Positions 1 through 8,570 of a DNA stretch of 64,000 bases are shown in pieces. Location: NCBI GenBank assembly GCA_016718135.1, contig JADKEF010000019.1, positions 62,001 through 126,000 on the forward strand. The letters run 5' to 3'. Origin of the DNA: Acidobacteriota bacterium. Its GTDB lineage: Bacteria; Acidobacteriota; Blastocatellia; Pyrinomonadales; Pyrinomonadaceae. Each line of letters starts with the position of its first letter. Within the stretch, counting starts at the first letter, position 1. The notes below the pieces were generated by a model, which ran no database searches, was not told the DNA's origin, and saw only the letters and a list, made by a program, of their open reading frames with translations. The position numbers were made by a program, and so were the translations under genes.

Positions 1-813
1 AACGGCGTTGAATTTACATTCAAACGTCGAATGAGAAACGGCCTCAGCTATCAGATCGGTTACACATGGGCCTTGTCGAAGGACACTCGCTCGTTTGATC
101 CTGTCTTTACGACTGTTTCGACCGGAACGAACCAATCTTCGGCCAACACGCCGTTCAACAACGCCGACCGCAGCTCGAATTATGCATGGTCAGACTTTGA
201 CCGTCGTCACTCGCTACTCGGAACGTATGTTTACGAATTGCCCTTTGGCGAAGGTAAGAGTTTCGGTAAGGATACCAATCGCGTACTCCGCTATATGATC
301 AGTGGATGGCAGATCGCAGGAACGTTGCGCGTGACCTCGGGCCGTCCGTTCACGGTCTTCTCGGGCCTGAACACGCTGAGCCAGACTGCGGGAGCATACG
401 TTAACTGCAGCAGTTGTCCGCGAAACATGGGTAACATCGTTCAAGGCAATTTCGACAACACGGCGAACACGTTCCTCCGCAACTGGTGGTGGACACCTGA
501 GGAACGCAATCGCTTTACGCAGCCGATCCCGGGTGATCAGGGGAACACGGGCCGAAACTATTTCATCGGTCCGCGTTATACGGAGACTGATGTTTCGCTT
601 TCACGTAAGTTCCGGTTTACCGAGACGTTGAACTTTGATCTGAGAGTCGATGTCAGGAACCTGATGAATCATCCGAACTTTGCGGGTCCAACGGCGGTGA
701 TGCCGGCTGGCTTTACTCAATCCGGATTCGGAACGAGCATCTTTGGCCGTATTAATGCGGATGTGACCAACAACAATCGCAGAATACAGTTCTCAGGAAA
801 GCTAAACTTCTAG
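1..813 (+). CDS. TonB-dependent receptor (Oar-like), C-terminal part
   Basis: The reading frame is open from the first base, so the start lies outside the window and only the last 270 or so residues are present. The sequence is rich in aromatic and Asn/Thr/Gly residues with alternating beta-strand character (for example YVYELPFGEGKSF and GWQIAGTLRVTSGRPFTVFSG), and it ends in Phe, as outer-membrane beta-barrels do. NLMNHPNFAGP and the closing RIQFSGKLNF are typical of the Oar/carboxypeptidase-regulatory TonB receptors that are greatly expanded in Acidobacteriota. Substrate cannot be inferred. It is followed by a strong hairpin terminator. Confidence 0.8.
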   Translation, partial: NGVEFTFKRRMRNGLSYQIGYTWALSKDTRSFDPVFTTVSTGTNQSSANTPFNNADRSSNYAWSDFDRRHSLLGTYVYELPFGEGKSFGKDTNRVLRYMISGWQIAGTLRVTSGRPFTVFSGLNTLSQTAGAYVNCSSCPRNMGNIVQGNFDNTANTFLRNWWWTPEERNRFTQPIPGDQGNTGRNYFIGPRYTETDVSLSRKFRFTETLNFDLRVDVRNLMNHPNFAGPTAVMPAGFTQSGFGTSIFGRINADVTNNNRRIQFSGKLNF

Positions 814-839
814 TTTGGCGGAGAGCATTTTCTAATTTA

Positions 840-872
840 CTCTGCTGCTCGAATCGGGCAGCAGAGTTTTTT
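840..872. terminator. Bidirectional intrinsic terminator
   Basis: A 9-bp perfect stem (CTCTGCTGC / GCAGCAGAG) with an 8-9 nt loop is followed by six T on the plus strand and an AT-rich tail on the minus strand. It sits between the convergent TonB receptor and S41 protease genes; the protease stop codon overlaps the T-run. Confidence 0.75.
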
Positions 873-2583
873 ATTTCTGACGAGCTTTTGCGGCCCTCTG
901 AGTAAGCTGGGCTGAGCGGGGAAGTGCCTCGACTGCCTTTGCGACCTGTGGATCATCTTCGTTAAGGACCTGATTTGCAGAGACCGCTCCGAATGACGCC
1001 ATCACAATGTAGTAACGGAGCCGGAGCCTGATAAATGATGCTTCGGACGTGAGAACCGTTGGCGAAACATTCTTTGACTTAAGGGCAAACGAATTGAATT
1101 CGCTGAGGAGTCTATCGGAAACCGGAAAATCAGAAGGCGTTACACGCGAGCCGAAGGTTCTGTCACGCATTCGGTTATCTTCGAGGCCGCTTACACGTCC
1201 GCTCACCACTTCGCGGGCAAATTGAAATATTGGGTCGATGAGCGAGAGGCGTTGCTCCGTGAGTTCTTCGCGGGTTACAACGTCATCGGGCTGCACCCCG
1301 TCGCCGCCAAACACTTTCCGATCGGTAATGGTGCGAGCCTCGAAATATGTTCGGCCGATCGTGGGTCCGGAGGTCTTGTGATTAAAATAATCGTATAGAT
1401 CCAAATTAGTGTAATCACGCTGGATCGAACGGCCGGACGGCGTCAGATATCGAGCCGTTGTTAGCGTAACGCCGGTTTTTCCGGGTAGGTCGATGACACT
1501 TTGGACAAGTCCCTTCCCAAAGGTCTTTTCGCCAACAATTATGGCACGGTCGTCATCTTGAAAAGCCCCCGCAACGATCTCTGAGGCTGAGGCGGTGTTT
1601 TCATCGACCAGCACGACGAGCGGCATCTGCTCGGCGTTTGTATTTGTCGATCTCCAAATACGGTTGTCTACTCGGGACCGACCACGCTGTGTCAGGATAA
1701 GGCGTCCGGCGGGTAAGAATCTCTCGGCTACTTTAACCGCCTGATCAACGATGCCGCCGCCATTGCCCCGCAGATCGAGGATCAAAGACTTCATTCCCTG
1801 AGCCTTTAGCTCGCGCATCGCTTTTTCAAATTCGTCATCGGTCGTGTAATTAAATCCTTCGGAAAGCTCGATATAGCCGATGCCGGGACGCAGCAGGTAT
1901 GCATCGGGGATCGATGGCTGAGGGACCCGGCCACGCTTGATCTCAAGCGTCTCGATGCGGTTGGTTGACGCGCGTTCGACCATCATTCTGAACGATGTTC
2001 CCATTGGGCCGCGAATCTTGTCTCTCACGAGATCAATTTCTTTTTCCGACATCTGCTCGCCATTGATAGCAACAATACGGTCGCCGAACTTCAGTCCGGC
2101 TCTTGCTGCCGGGGAAGCCGGCCATGTCGAAATGACATAGGTGCTTACCTGGCCATCGCGGGCAAATGTCGAGATCGTAGCTCCGATGCCGGTATAGCCA
2201 CTGCGTTGCTCATCAAGCAGTTCTTTCCATTCGAGGGCGTCGTAAAAATTTGAGTGTGGATCGAGAACCTGGAGCATGCCCGCGACGGCGGACTTGGTCA
2301 TATCGGGAGATTTGAGTTTCTTTGCGTCGAGATAATTGTCGTTGATCAGCTTTTGAGCCTCGAGTAGTTCTCCGGCGATGCGGGATGGACGCTGGGGCCA
2401 TTCGAACAGTTCTTTGTCGACAGGTGGTGTTTTGGAACTGCCCGCAGCAGAGAATGTGCTTCCGGCTTTTAAGACGAATGGGTCCGATTGGGGGTTGAGA
2501 GGAGCCTTGGTTTGTGCCGCGACCGGAAGACTCGCAGCGGAAACGGACACAGCTATAGCTAACGCCAAAGAAAACCGGCTCAT
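871..2583 (-). CDS. S41-family carboxyl-terminal processing protease (CtpA/Tsp-like)
   Basis: A 570-residue exported serine protease. Residues 1-24 form a signal peptide ending in VAAQ. A PDZ domain follows at about 125-215 (YTGIGATI...AGLKFGDRIVAING), then the S41 catalytic domain at about 230-420. The Ser-Lys dyad is visible as Ser332 in NTASASEI and Lys357 in GEKTFGKG, the same 25-residue spacing as in plant D1 processing protease. Such enzymes trim or degrade periplasmic proteins from a C-terminal tail. The gene stands alone, divergent from the M16 protease genes. The ATG start places the signal peptide at the very N terminus. Recognition is firm, but the exact substrate is unknown. Confidence 0.93.
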   Translation of the reverse strand: MSRFSLALAIAVSVSAASLPVAAQTKAPLNPQSDPFVLKAGSTFSAAGSSKTPPVDKELFEWPQRPSRIAGELLEAQKLINDNYLDAKKLKSPDMTKSAVAGMLQVLDPHSNFYDALEWKELLDEQRSGYTGIGATISTFARDGQVSTYVISTWPASPAARAGLKFGDRIVAINGEQMSEKEIDLVRDKIRGPMGTSFRMMVERASTNRIETLEIKRGRVPQPSIPDAYLLRPGIGYIELSEGFNYTTDDEFEKAMRELKAQGMKSLILDLRGNGGGIVDQAVKVAERFLPAGRLILTQRGRSRVDNRIWRSTNTNAEQMPLVVLVDENTASASEIVAGAFQDDDRAIIVGEKTFGKGLVQSVIDLPGKTGVTLTTARYLTPSGRSIQRDYTNLDLYDYFNHKTSGPTIGRTYFEARTITDRKVFGGDGVQPDDVVTREELTEQRLSLIDPIFQFAREVVSGRVSGLEDNRMRDRTFGSRVTPSDFPVSDRLLSEFNSFALKSKNVSPTVLTSEASFIRLRLRYYIVMASFGAVSANQVLNEDDPQVAKAVEALPRSAQLTQRAAKARQK

Positions 2584-2802
2584 AAAATAGACGCTCCCCG
2601 CTCCTCAAAGCCGACGGCGAATGAGGTCGCGAAAAAAGATCGGCGGCCCTGACGGCACTCAGGTAACCGCCGATCACACATTTGGTATGCCTACTTTATA
2701 TACCGAAACTCGAAGGAATTCCAGAGAAACGATGCGAAATTGATGGGATCATGCATTTTTGATTTTTGAGTGCCGAAGTGTTCTCATTGTTTACAGGGAA
2801 TT

Positions 2803-4039
2803 ATGTCAGAAACTTTCAATTTACCGCCGCTCGACATCGACGAATACTCACTCTCAAATGGCCTCCGCGTCGTGCTAAATCCTGATAGTGCAATACCCGT
2901 CGTGTCGCTCGCCGTCTATTACAATGTCGGTTCGCGCAACGAACGCGCCGACCGCACTGGGTTTGCTCATTTGTTCGAACACATGATGTTCCAGGGGTCC
3001 GAAAACGTGCCGAAGGCCGGGCATTTTCAGCACATCATGAAAGCCGGCGGCACGATGAACGGTACGACTTCGAGCGAACGAACGAATTATTACGAGACGC
3101 TACCGTCGGATCAGTTGCCGCTCGGGCTGTGGCTCGAATCGGACAGGATGCGTTCGCTGGCAGTGACGCAAGAGAACCTCGACAACCAACGCGAAGCGGT
3201 CAAGGAAGAGAAGCGTTTGCGCTACGACAACCAGCCGTACGGGCAGATATTCGATCTGATCAACGAGATGATCTACAAGAATTTTGCCAATTCGCACTCG
3301 ACGATCGGTTCGATGGATCATCTCGACGCGGCTTCGGTCGAGGACGTGCAGGAATTTTTCCGCATATACTACGCTCCGAATAATGCAGTGCCTGATCGAG
3401 ACATATTTTGGCGATATCCCTTCGCAGCCTCTGCCGCCGGAATTGGACGTGACCGAACCTGCCGAGGTCGCCGCCAACTACCGCGAATGGGAAGATCCGC
3501 TCGCTCCGTTTCCCGCGTTTTTGATCGGCTGGAAGATACCAAAGCGGCGTTCGCCTGACTTTAATGCGCTTTATTTGGCAGGGAAGATATTGTATGACGG
3601 CGACAGCTCGCGGCTTTATCAGAAATTGGTGAAGGGCGAAGAATCCGTGATCCAGCTCTTTGGTTTCACCGATGAACGCCGTGGCCCGTCGAGCATCTTT
3701 GTCGGAGCGATCCCAAAACCCGACAAAGACCTAAGCAAGATCCGTGAGACGATCATGAACGAGATCCACGACCTCGCCGCCCATGGCCCGACCGCTGAGG
3801 AAATGGAAAAGATCGAGAATCAGCTCATCAACGACTCGGTCAGAATGCGCCAATCATCGATTGCCCGTGCTCAGGCGATAGCAGAATACGCCCTGTATGA
3901 CGGCGATCCAAAGCTAATAAACACGGATCTCGACGAGCTCTTATCAATAACCGCTGAACAGATCCGCCATGCAGTTGGTGTGTATCTGAACACAGAAAAT
4001 CGCTCGTTGTTGGATGTTGTCCCTGCAGGCAAGGGTTAA
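2803..4039 (+). pseudogene. M16 zinc peptidase (pitrilysin family), frameshifted with internal deletion
   Basis: The first reading frame (ATG 2803, behind AGGGAA) carries the M16 inverted zinc motif HLFEH (His56, Glu59, His60) and continues through YYAPNNAV near 3392. The frame then breaks. The rest of the family sequence (LIETYFGDIPSQPLPP to the stop at 4039) is in the +1 frame. Compared with the downstream paralogue, where NNAM is followed by FIAVGDVNRDE, about 15 codons of the conserved IVGD strand are missing at the junction. This is therefore an out-of-frame deletion of roughly 45 nt, not a one-base slip. An alternative GTG start at 2770 is possible. It pairs with the next M16 gene; such proteins usually act as an active/inactive heterodimer. 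Confidence 0.8.
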
Positions 4040-4041
4040 GT

Positions 4042-4153
4042 TCTTTAACGCAAAGTCGCAAAGAGGCAAAGACGCAAAGGCCTCTTTTCGACAGTCTCAA
4101 AATGTCCTTCTTCCTTTGCGTCTTTGCCCCTTAGCGTCTTTGCGTTAAGAACT
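4042..4153. repeat. Dispersed GCAAAG-type inverted repeat
   Basis: Two roughly 40-nt imperfect arms built of repeated GCAAAG/GACGCAAAG words (left 4042-4080, right 4113-4153) face each other around a 30-nt loop between the two M16 genes. Related elements occur at 17826-17914, 30650-30743 and, degraded, 63495-63601. Confidence 0.65.
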
Positions 4154-4157
4154 CTTT

Positions 4158-5522
4158 ATGACTCCAGAATTACGAAAGAATCCACCGCAACCGCTCGCTC
4201 CTGTCTCTTTCGAGATACCGCGACCCTATGAGACGAAGCTCTCGAATGGCCTTCGTGTCATCATTTTTGAGAATGACCGTCTGCCGCTCGTTAGTTATCG
4301 TCTTGCGTTCGATCGGGGCGATATCAACGATCCGGCGGGTTGGACAGGGCTTACTTCGGCGGTCACGTCGATGATGACCGAGGGAACTGAGAACTATACG
4401 AGCCTTCAATTCGCCGAGAAGATCGAGCGGCTTGGCGCTAGCATAGGGGCGAGCTCGTCGGACGATTTCACCATTGTTTCGGCCTCGTCGCTGTCTCTGT
4501 ATAGCTCAGAGATCCTAGGAATGCTAGCCGAGGTGGTGCTGCGTCCGGCGTTTGCTGAGGACGAACTTGACCTCTATCGACGCAACACGGTGGAGCATCT
4601 TAAGTTTCAGCGTTCGCAGCCGCCCTTTCTAGCAAACGAGCAAGCCGGACGCCTAATCTATGGGGACCACCCGTACGCGACGGTCTCGCCAAAGGCCGCC
4701 GATATCGAACGCCTTGACCGCCACGCGTTGGTGAAGGCTCATCGCCACAGTTTTGTGCCGAACAATGCGATGTTCATTGCCGTGGGTGACGTGAATCGTG
4801 ATGAACTCGTCGCCGAGTTGGAAGATCAATTTAAGGAATGGTCGGCAGGTGAGATAACGAAGAGCGAGTTTTCGGCGTTGCCTGAGCGATCATCACGGAC
4901 GCTGACGATCGTAGATCGCCCTGGCTCTGCTCAGTCGAACATCGTCATCACAAACCGTGCGATTGACCGCAGCGATCCGGATTATTTCCCAGTGATCGTG
5001 ATGAACCAGGTACTCGGAGCCGGTGCTTCGTCGCGTGTCTTTATGAATCTTCGCGAAGAAAAAGGCTACACGTACGGTGCCTATACGCGGCTCAACACCA
5101 AACGGCTCGCAGGCGATATCGAAGCGACCGCTGAGGTGCGTAACGACGTAACCGGAGAATCGCTAAAGGAATTCTTCTACGAACTTGAGAGAATTCGCAC
5201 CGATAAGGTCGCGGACGACGAAATCGCCGACGCGAAGAGTTTCCTCACCGGAGTTTTCCCGATCCGTGCCGAAACGCAGGAAGGCTTGACCAATCTGATC
5301 GTCAATCAGCACTTATACGGCCTGCCCGACGACTATTTGCAAACGTATCGAGCGAATGTCGATGCGGTGACGGTAGATGATGTCCAACGGGTCGCACAAA
5401 AGCACATTCGCCCCGACGAAATGGCGATCGTTATCGTTGGTGATGCCGGCGATGTATTGCCGCAAGCGGAAAGCTATGCAGGATCGGTCGAGATATTCGA
5501 CACTGAAGGGAATCTGAAATAA
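4158..5522 (+). CDS. M16 peptidase-like protein, probable non-catalytic partner
   Basis: A 454-residue M16-fold protein with two halves: residues about 25-230 and 250-440. It aligns with the upstream gene (LSNGLRVIIFENDRLPLVSYRLAFDRG) but has LTSAVTSMMTEG where the zinc motif HxxEH should be, so it lacks the metal ligands. The second half has the REEKGYTYGAYT motif, the R/Y substrate-binding signature of the non-catalytic subunit. Bacterial M16B proteins commonly come as such pairs and form heterodimers. There is no obvious signal peptide. It lies 118 nt after the damaged catalytic partner. Confidence 0.87.
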   Translation: MTPELRKNPPQPLAPVSFEIPRPYETKLSNGLRVIIFENDRLPLVSYRLAFDRGDINDPAGWTGLTSAVTSMMTEGTENYTSLQFAEKIERLGASIGASSSDDFTIVSASSLSLYSSEILGMLAEVVLRPAFAEDELDLYRRNTVEHLKFQRSQPPFLANEQAGRLIYGDHPYATVSPKAADIERLDRHALVKAHRHSFVPNNAMFIAVGDVNRDELVAELEDQFKEWSAGEITKSEFSALPERSSRTLTIVDRPGSAQSNIVITNRAIDRSDPDYFPVIVMNQVLGAGASSRVFMNLREEKGYTYGAYTRLNTKRLAGDIEATAEVRNDVTGESLKEFFYELERIRTDKVADDEIADAKSFLTGVFPIRAETQEGLTNLIVNQHLYGLPDDYLQTYRANVDAVTVDDVQRVAQKHIRPDEMAIVIVGDAGDVLPQAESYAGSVEIFDTEGNLK

Positions 5523-5523
5523 G

Positions 5524-5608
5524 AGGTTAACCGCGAAAAACGCGAAAGAAACGAAATAAAGACTACTATTTTTTTTCGTGATTTTCGCGTATTTCGCGGT
5601 TAACTCTA
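5524..5608. repeat. Inverted repeat of CGCGAAA words
   Basis: The arms at 5524-5557 (GTTAACCGCGAAA...CGCGAAA) and 5572-5608 (TTTCGCG...TTTCGCGGTTAAC) are inverted copies with a T-rich loop. They lie between the convergent M16 and VOC genes and could act as a terminator. The structure resembles the GCAAAG elements with another core word. Confidence 0.55.
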
Positions 5609-5609
5609 T

Positions 5610-6008
5610 CTACCCGTACTGTTGCTCGAACTGGATGATCGCAAAATCCGCACCTGACGGATCGGCGACCATTGCCATGCGGCCGACGCCTGGAGCGTCG
5701 AATGGCGGGACGCGGATGCTTCCACCATTTTCGGTTATCTTCGCGACCGTCTCGTCGGCACTATCGACCGCAATATAATTCGCCCAGTGCGACGGAGCGC
5801 CGCCCCAATCCTCACCTTCCATAGGCATCATGCCGCCGTTGGCAGTTCCGTTATGGACGATCTCTTTGTAGTCCATTGGCGAGATCTTGGTTTGGGACAA
5901 CTCCCAGCCGAACAACTCAGTGTAAAAGTTCATCGCCGCTCCAAGGTCTTTTGTTCTCAACTCACGCCAGCATATTTCGCCGGCCTTTGGTATTTCGTAA
6001 TCAGCCAT
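5610..6008 (-). CDS. VOC (glyoxalase/bleomycin-resistance) family protein
   Basis: A 132-residue single VOC-fold protein (WRELRTKDLGAAMNFYTELFGW near the N terminus, VADPSGADFAIIQ near the end), the form usually annotated as a putative glyoxalase of the CFP32 type. The start is set at the ATG at 6008 because a strong Shine-Dalgarno (AGGGAGGG) lies just upstream. It overlaps the stop of the preceding paralogous VOC gene by 8 nt, so the two are probably translationally coupled. The substrate is unknown. Confidence 0.85.
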   Translation of the reverse strand: MADYEIPKAGEICWRELRTKDLGAAMNFYTELFGWELSQTKISPMDYKEIVHNGTANGGMMPMEGEDWGGAPSHWANYIAVDSADETVAKITENGGSIRVPPFDAPGVGRMAMVADPSGADFAIIQFEQQYG

Positions 6009-6438
6009 TATGCCCTCCCTCTGCCATCTTGAATATCGAGAACATCGCGCCAGTCGGATCGGCAATGATCGCAAAACGTCCGGTGTTGGGTATGTCGTCA
6101 GGAGACTTGATCACCGTTCCGCCTAGTTCAACGGCACGCTTTGCATTTGCATCGACATCGTCGACTGCAATATATGTCAAAAAATGAGGCGGCGGCAGCG
6201 GCTCACCCGGTGCACACATTTCCGGGGTGATCTGATACAGACCGCCCGCCGGATAGCCGCCGCCGGTCGAAAATTCGTGATATGCAAAGCCGTCCGTCGC
6301 GGCGTTGCTGTCCTGAAATGTCCAGCCAAAAACATTCGTATAAAACTCTTTCGCCTTCGCCGAGTCGTTGCTCGCGATCTCGGTCCAGCAAAATTCACCG
6401 TGGCCGGGCCCGGCAAATCCACTTGCTTCCTGTGACAT
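6001..6438 (-). CDS. VOC (glyoxalase/bleomycin-resistance) family protein
   Basis: A 145-residue VOC-fold protein paralogous to the downstream gene: FCWTEIASNDSAKAKEFYTNVFGW and IADPTGAMFSIFK match it position for position. GGAG lies about 9 nt before the ATG. It is the first gene of a two-gene operon. Two adjacent VOC chains could form a heterodimer, since VOC domains usually work in pairs, but this is inference. Confidence 0.85.
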   Translation of the reverse strand: MSQEASGFAGPGHGEFCWTEIASNDSAKAKEFYTNVFGWTFQDSNAATDGFAYHEFSTGGGYPAGGLYQITPEMCAPGEPLPPPHFLTYIAVDDVDANAKRAVELGGTVIKSPDDIPNTGRFAIIADPTGAMFSIFKMAEGGHNG

Positions 6439-6464
6439 GGTCTTCTGCTCCTTAATTAATTTGA

Positions 6465-6494
6465 GAAAGGTATTCTGTTCGAATACCTTTCTTT
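6465..6494. terminator. Hairpin, possible terminator
   Basis: An 11-bp perfect stem (GAAAGGTATTC / GAATACCTTTC) with a 5-nt loop lies in the gap between the Rad52-like gene and the VOC operon. The tail is only moderately T-rich. Confidence 0.45.
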
Positions 6495-6523
6495 ACGCAA
6501 GGCGTGGGAGTTTGTTCAAAAAA

Positions 6524-6597
6524 TAGGTTTTGAGTTGTGATGTGGGAGCTTCACGCGTTCATGGAGGATTGCGAGGCAGTCACAACTCAAAACTCTT
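6524..6597. repeat. Long inverted repeat 3' of the Rad52-like gene
   Basis: GTTTTGAGTTGTGA at the left and TCACAACTCAAAAC at the right form a 14-bp perfect inverted repeat separated by about 45 nt. Nothing else is recognised in the 6439-6609 gap. Confidence 0.5.
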
Positions 6598-6609
6598 GTT
6601 ATGCAGCTA

Positions 6610-7329
6610 TTAGCTCGCACGTCGCATAGGTTCGACGTTCGGTTGCTGCAAATTCTGTAAGTGTTCGATCAGGTCGGACGCGGCACGCTTGGATAATTCC
6701 TCGATGCGGCAGTGCATGACGTTCATACACTCGCGGGCGGCGTCGATGTTCGCTTCGCGGCCGATCGCACGGATCATGCCGAGCTGTTTTGCCGTGATCA
6801 TATCACCGAGGCTCTTAGCGATAGGATCGGGATTGATCGGAGCCGCCGACATCTGCGGCTGCTGCTCGTCCTGAGCTATCTCGTCGAATTCCTTCTTATA
6901 CAGCTCACGAGCGATTCCAAATTTCACGGCGGCACGTTTTAGAGCATCGTGTTCGGCTTTCTTGATACCAGTCTCGCTCGCGATCTTGCCGGTTCCTACA
7001 CCTTCGCGGGTGACGCCGTCGATCGTGATCGCGACCGTTACCGTGACGATGTCGCCGATCGGGCGAATGTCCTTCACGGTGTGGCCCCAATTTGGTGCGT
7101 GTTCGTCGAGGATGTCGGCAACGGTGTGCCATTCGACGTATTCGACCATGTGGACGACTCCGTTTCGATCGCGGCGGCCAGCCCGTTGACGGATGAGATT
7201 TGGGTCAACTGTCTTACGCAGTTCGCGAAGCGTTCCGAAAAATTTAGTACGTTATTAGAGATCTCTGTTTCAGGGAAACAGTGCCGGTGTCGTCAATTCA
7301 AGCTTTTCGTTATTCGTTGTGCGTTTCAT
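6610..7329 (-). CDS. Rad52/Rad22-like DNA annealing protein (two apparent frameshifts near the 5' end)
   Basis: The unbroken frame from ATG 7149 gives 179 residues. YVEWHTVADILDEHAPNW, the VTVAITIDGVTREGVGTG stretch and IKKAEHDALKRAAVKFGIARELY match the Rad52_Rad22/DdrA-like fold, which anneals single strands. The same frame stays coding-like upstream (TLRELRKTVDPNLIRQRAG) but contains no start codon before stops near 7250. An ATG at 7329 preceded by GGAG opens the same frame and hits TGA after 19 codons. Removing one T near 7277 and adding one T in the T-run near 7240 joins both parts into a protein of about 239 residues. The C-terminal 60 residues form a helical extension. Divergent from an XRE regulator. 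Confidence 0.72.
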
Positions 7330-7479
7330 TTCCTTAGCTCCTATCGTGTGTTTGAGACCGCTTTGCATCCTGCATTATTACGTCGGCATGTCTGAAGTGC
7401 CGATAAACAGTAAAAAGCAAAGCGATCCCTGTACGCCGCGGGCCAGACATCCGCGACTCAGATTTAGTTTGTCAAAGCA

Positions 7480-7623
7480 GTTGCATGTAATACCTAGAGC
7501 CGTTGCAACTGTGACACAGTGTATCAGAAGAATTTTTGTGTTGCAAGTGTGAAATTTGGTGTTGCAATTAAAAAAACCTTGTGTTATGTTTTATCTGTGA
7601 AATCGCAAGTGCATCTGTGACAC
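7480..7623 (+). promoter_or_regulatory. Operator-like repeats and promoter between Rad52-like and XRE genes
   Basis: The 15-mer GTTGCAA(C/G)TGTGA(C/A)A occurs at 7502-7516 and 7540-7554. Its halves recur: GTTGCA at 7480 and 7561, and CTGTGA(A/C)A at 7595 and 7615. A sigma70-like promoter for the regulator is possible at TTGCAA 7562-7567, 17-nt spacer, TATGTT 7585-7590, overlapped by these repeats. This arrangement suits autoregulation by the XRE protein, which is inference. Confidence 0.5.
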
Positions 7624-7651
7624 TTAACATTCATGGAGGAAAGAGAAGATT

Positions 7652-8047
7652 ATGGGATTCAAAAACGAAAGTATGATAAACACCGCCGATCTCGGAAAAG
7701 CTATCAAGCGCCGCCGCGAGGAGCTCAAGCTAAGTCTGCGTGACGTAGCGGACATCGTCGACGTCTCGGCTTCGACGCTGTCGCGTATCGAAAATGGAAC
7801 GGGCCGTCCCGACGCGGATAACATCGCCCGCTTGTCGCAATGGCTCAACATGCCGGTCGATCGCCTGTTCCGCCACGAGGCATCGTCGGTCGAGCCAGTC
7901 ATCTATTATCCGCACGAGGCGACGCCGGACATTATCGAAGCTCACCTGCGAGCCGACAAAGATCTGACGCCGGAGACAGCCAAGGCACTAGCCGAGCTTT
8001 TCCGTGTGGCATATAAGCAGTTCAGCACGCCGGTAAAGAAGAAGTAA
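7652..8047 (+). CDS. XRE-family transcriptional regulator
   Basis: 131 residues. Residues about 14-70 form a lambda-repressor-like helix-turn-helix (AIKRRREELKLSLRDVADIV followed by SASTLSRIENG). The rest is a short helical C-terminal region (DLTPETAKALAELFRVAYKQF) likely to dimerise. GGAGG lies about 13 nt upstream of the chosen ATG; an internal ATG at 7673 is the alternative. Divergent from the Rad52-like gene with repeated motifs between them, which makes local control of both genes plausible. Confidence 0.85.
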   Translation: MGFKNESMINTADLGKAIKRRREELKLSLRDVADIVDVSASTLSRIENGTGRPDADNIARLSQWLNMPVDRLFRHEASSVEPVIYYPHEATPDIIEAHLRADKDLTPETAKALAELFRVAYKQFSTPVKKK

Positions 8048-8086
8048 GGTTTTTTGGCGAGGATCAGAAACACACGAAACACGAAT

Positions 8087-8482
8087 ATGAGACACGAGAC
8101 TGAAACGAATACCTTGGGAACGCCCAGCCAGTTTGGCATCGACACGGCGTTTGTGCTCTTTTTCCTGGCGTTGGAATACGGACGTGCCGTTCGAGCATTT
8201 TCGATCGACGGCATCCTAATGGCCGTGACGATGGCGATGGTCCTCGTGCTGCCGTATTTCCTGCCGTCGAACTGGAACGCGATAACGTTCATGAGCTGGC
8301 TGACGGTTCGAAGCGGTGTCGTCCTCGGTGGTCTCGTATTCGGAGGCATCTTTAGCTACAGTCTCGGGAAAGTCATTCCAGAGTCGCTGAAGTTTATGCC
8401 GATGACGTTTCTGATCCTGGCTTCGATGATCAGCTGCTACATACAATTCTACGGCCTGATGCGACTCCGCTTGGCCAAATAG
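8087..8482 (+). CDS. Small four-helix membrane protein of unknown function
   Basis: About 131 residues with four hydrophobic segments (FGIDTAFVLFFLALEYG, ILMAVTMAMVLVLPYFL, SGVVLGGLVFGGIFSY, MTFLILASMISCYIQFYG). No family is recognised. The frame also reads back to a TTG at 8054, which follows an AAGG; the ATG at 8087 is chosen because the TTG leader is basic and polar. It follows the XRE gene in the same direction by about 40 nt and may share its transcript. Confidence 0.6.
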   Translation: MRHETETNTLGTPSQFGIDTAFVLFFLALEYGRAVRAFSIDGILMAVTMAMVLVLPYFLPSNWNAITFMSWLTVRSGVVLGGLVFGGIFSYSLGKVIPESLKFMPMTFLILASMISCYIQFYGLMRLRLAK

Positions 8483-8509
8483 GCAAAAGGCGTCAAGCGA
8501 GAGAGAAAA

Positions 8510-8548
8510 AAGATCCGCACACGTTCGGGAACGTGCGCGGATCTTTTT
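8510..8548. terminator. Bidirectional intrinsic terminator
   Basis: A 17-bp stem with one mismatch (arms 8510-8526 and 8529-8545) is flanked by A-rich and T-rich runs on both sides. It separates the small membrane protein from the convergent end of the trp/aroF operon. Confidence 0.85.
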
Positions 8549-8570
8549 ACTTTTAGGTTTTACACTGCAG

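Noticed and set aside
2770..2802. GTG start at 2770 for the M16 gene, which would add a CPKCSHC-like Cys pair
   Set aside because: The ATG at 2803 has the better ribosome-binding site and matches the usual family start; the extra residues are probably upstream DNA.
6610..8482. Rad52-like/XRE region as a prophage remnant
   Set aside because: No integrase, structural, lysis or packaging genes in the flanks; base composition is like the surroundings.
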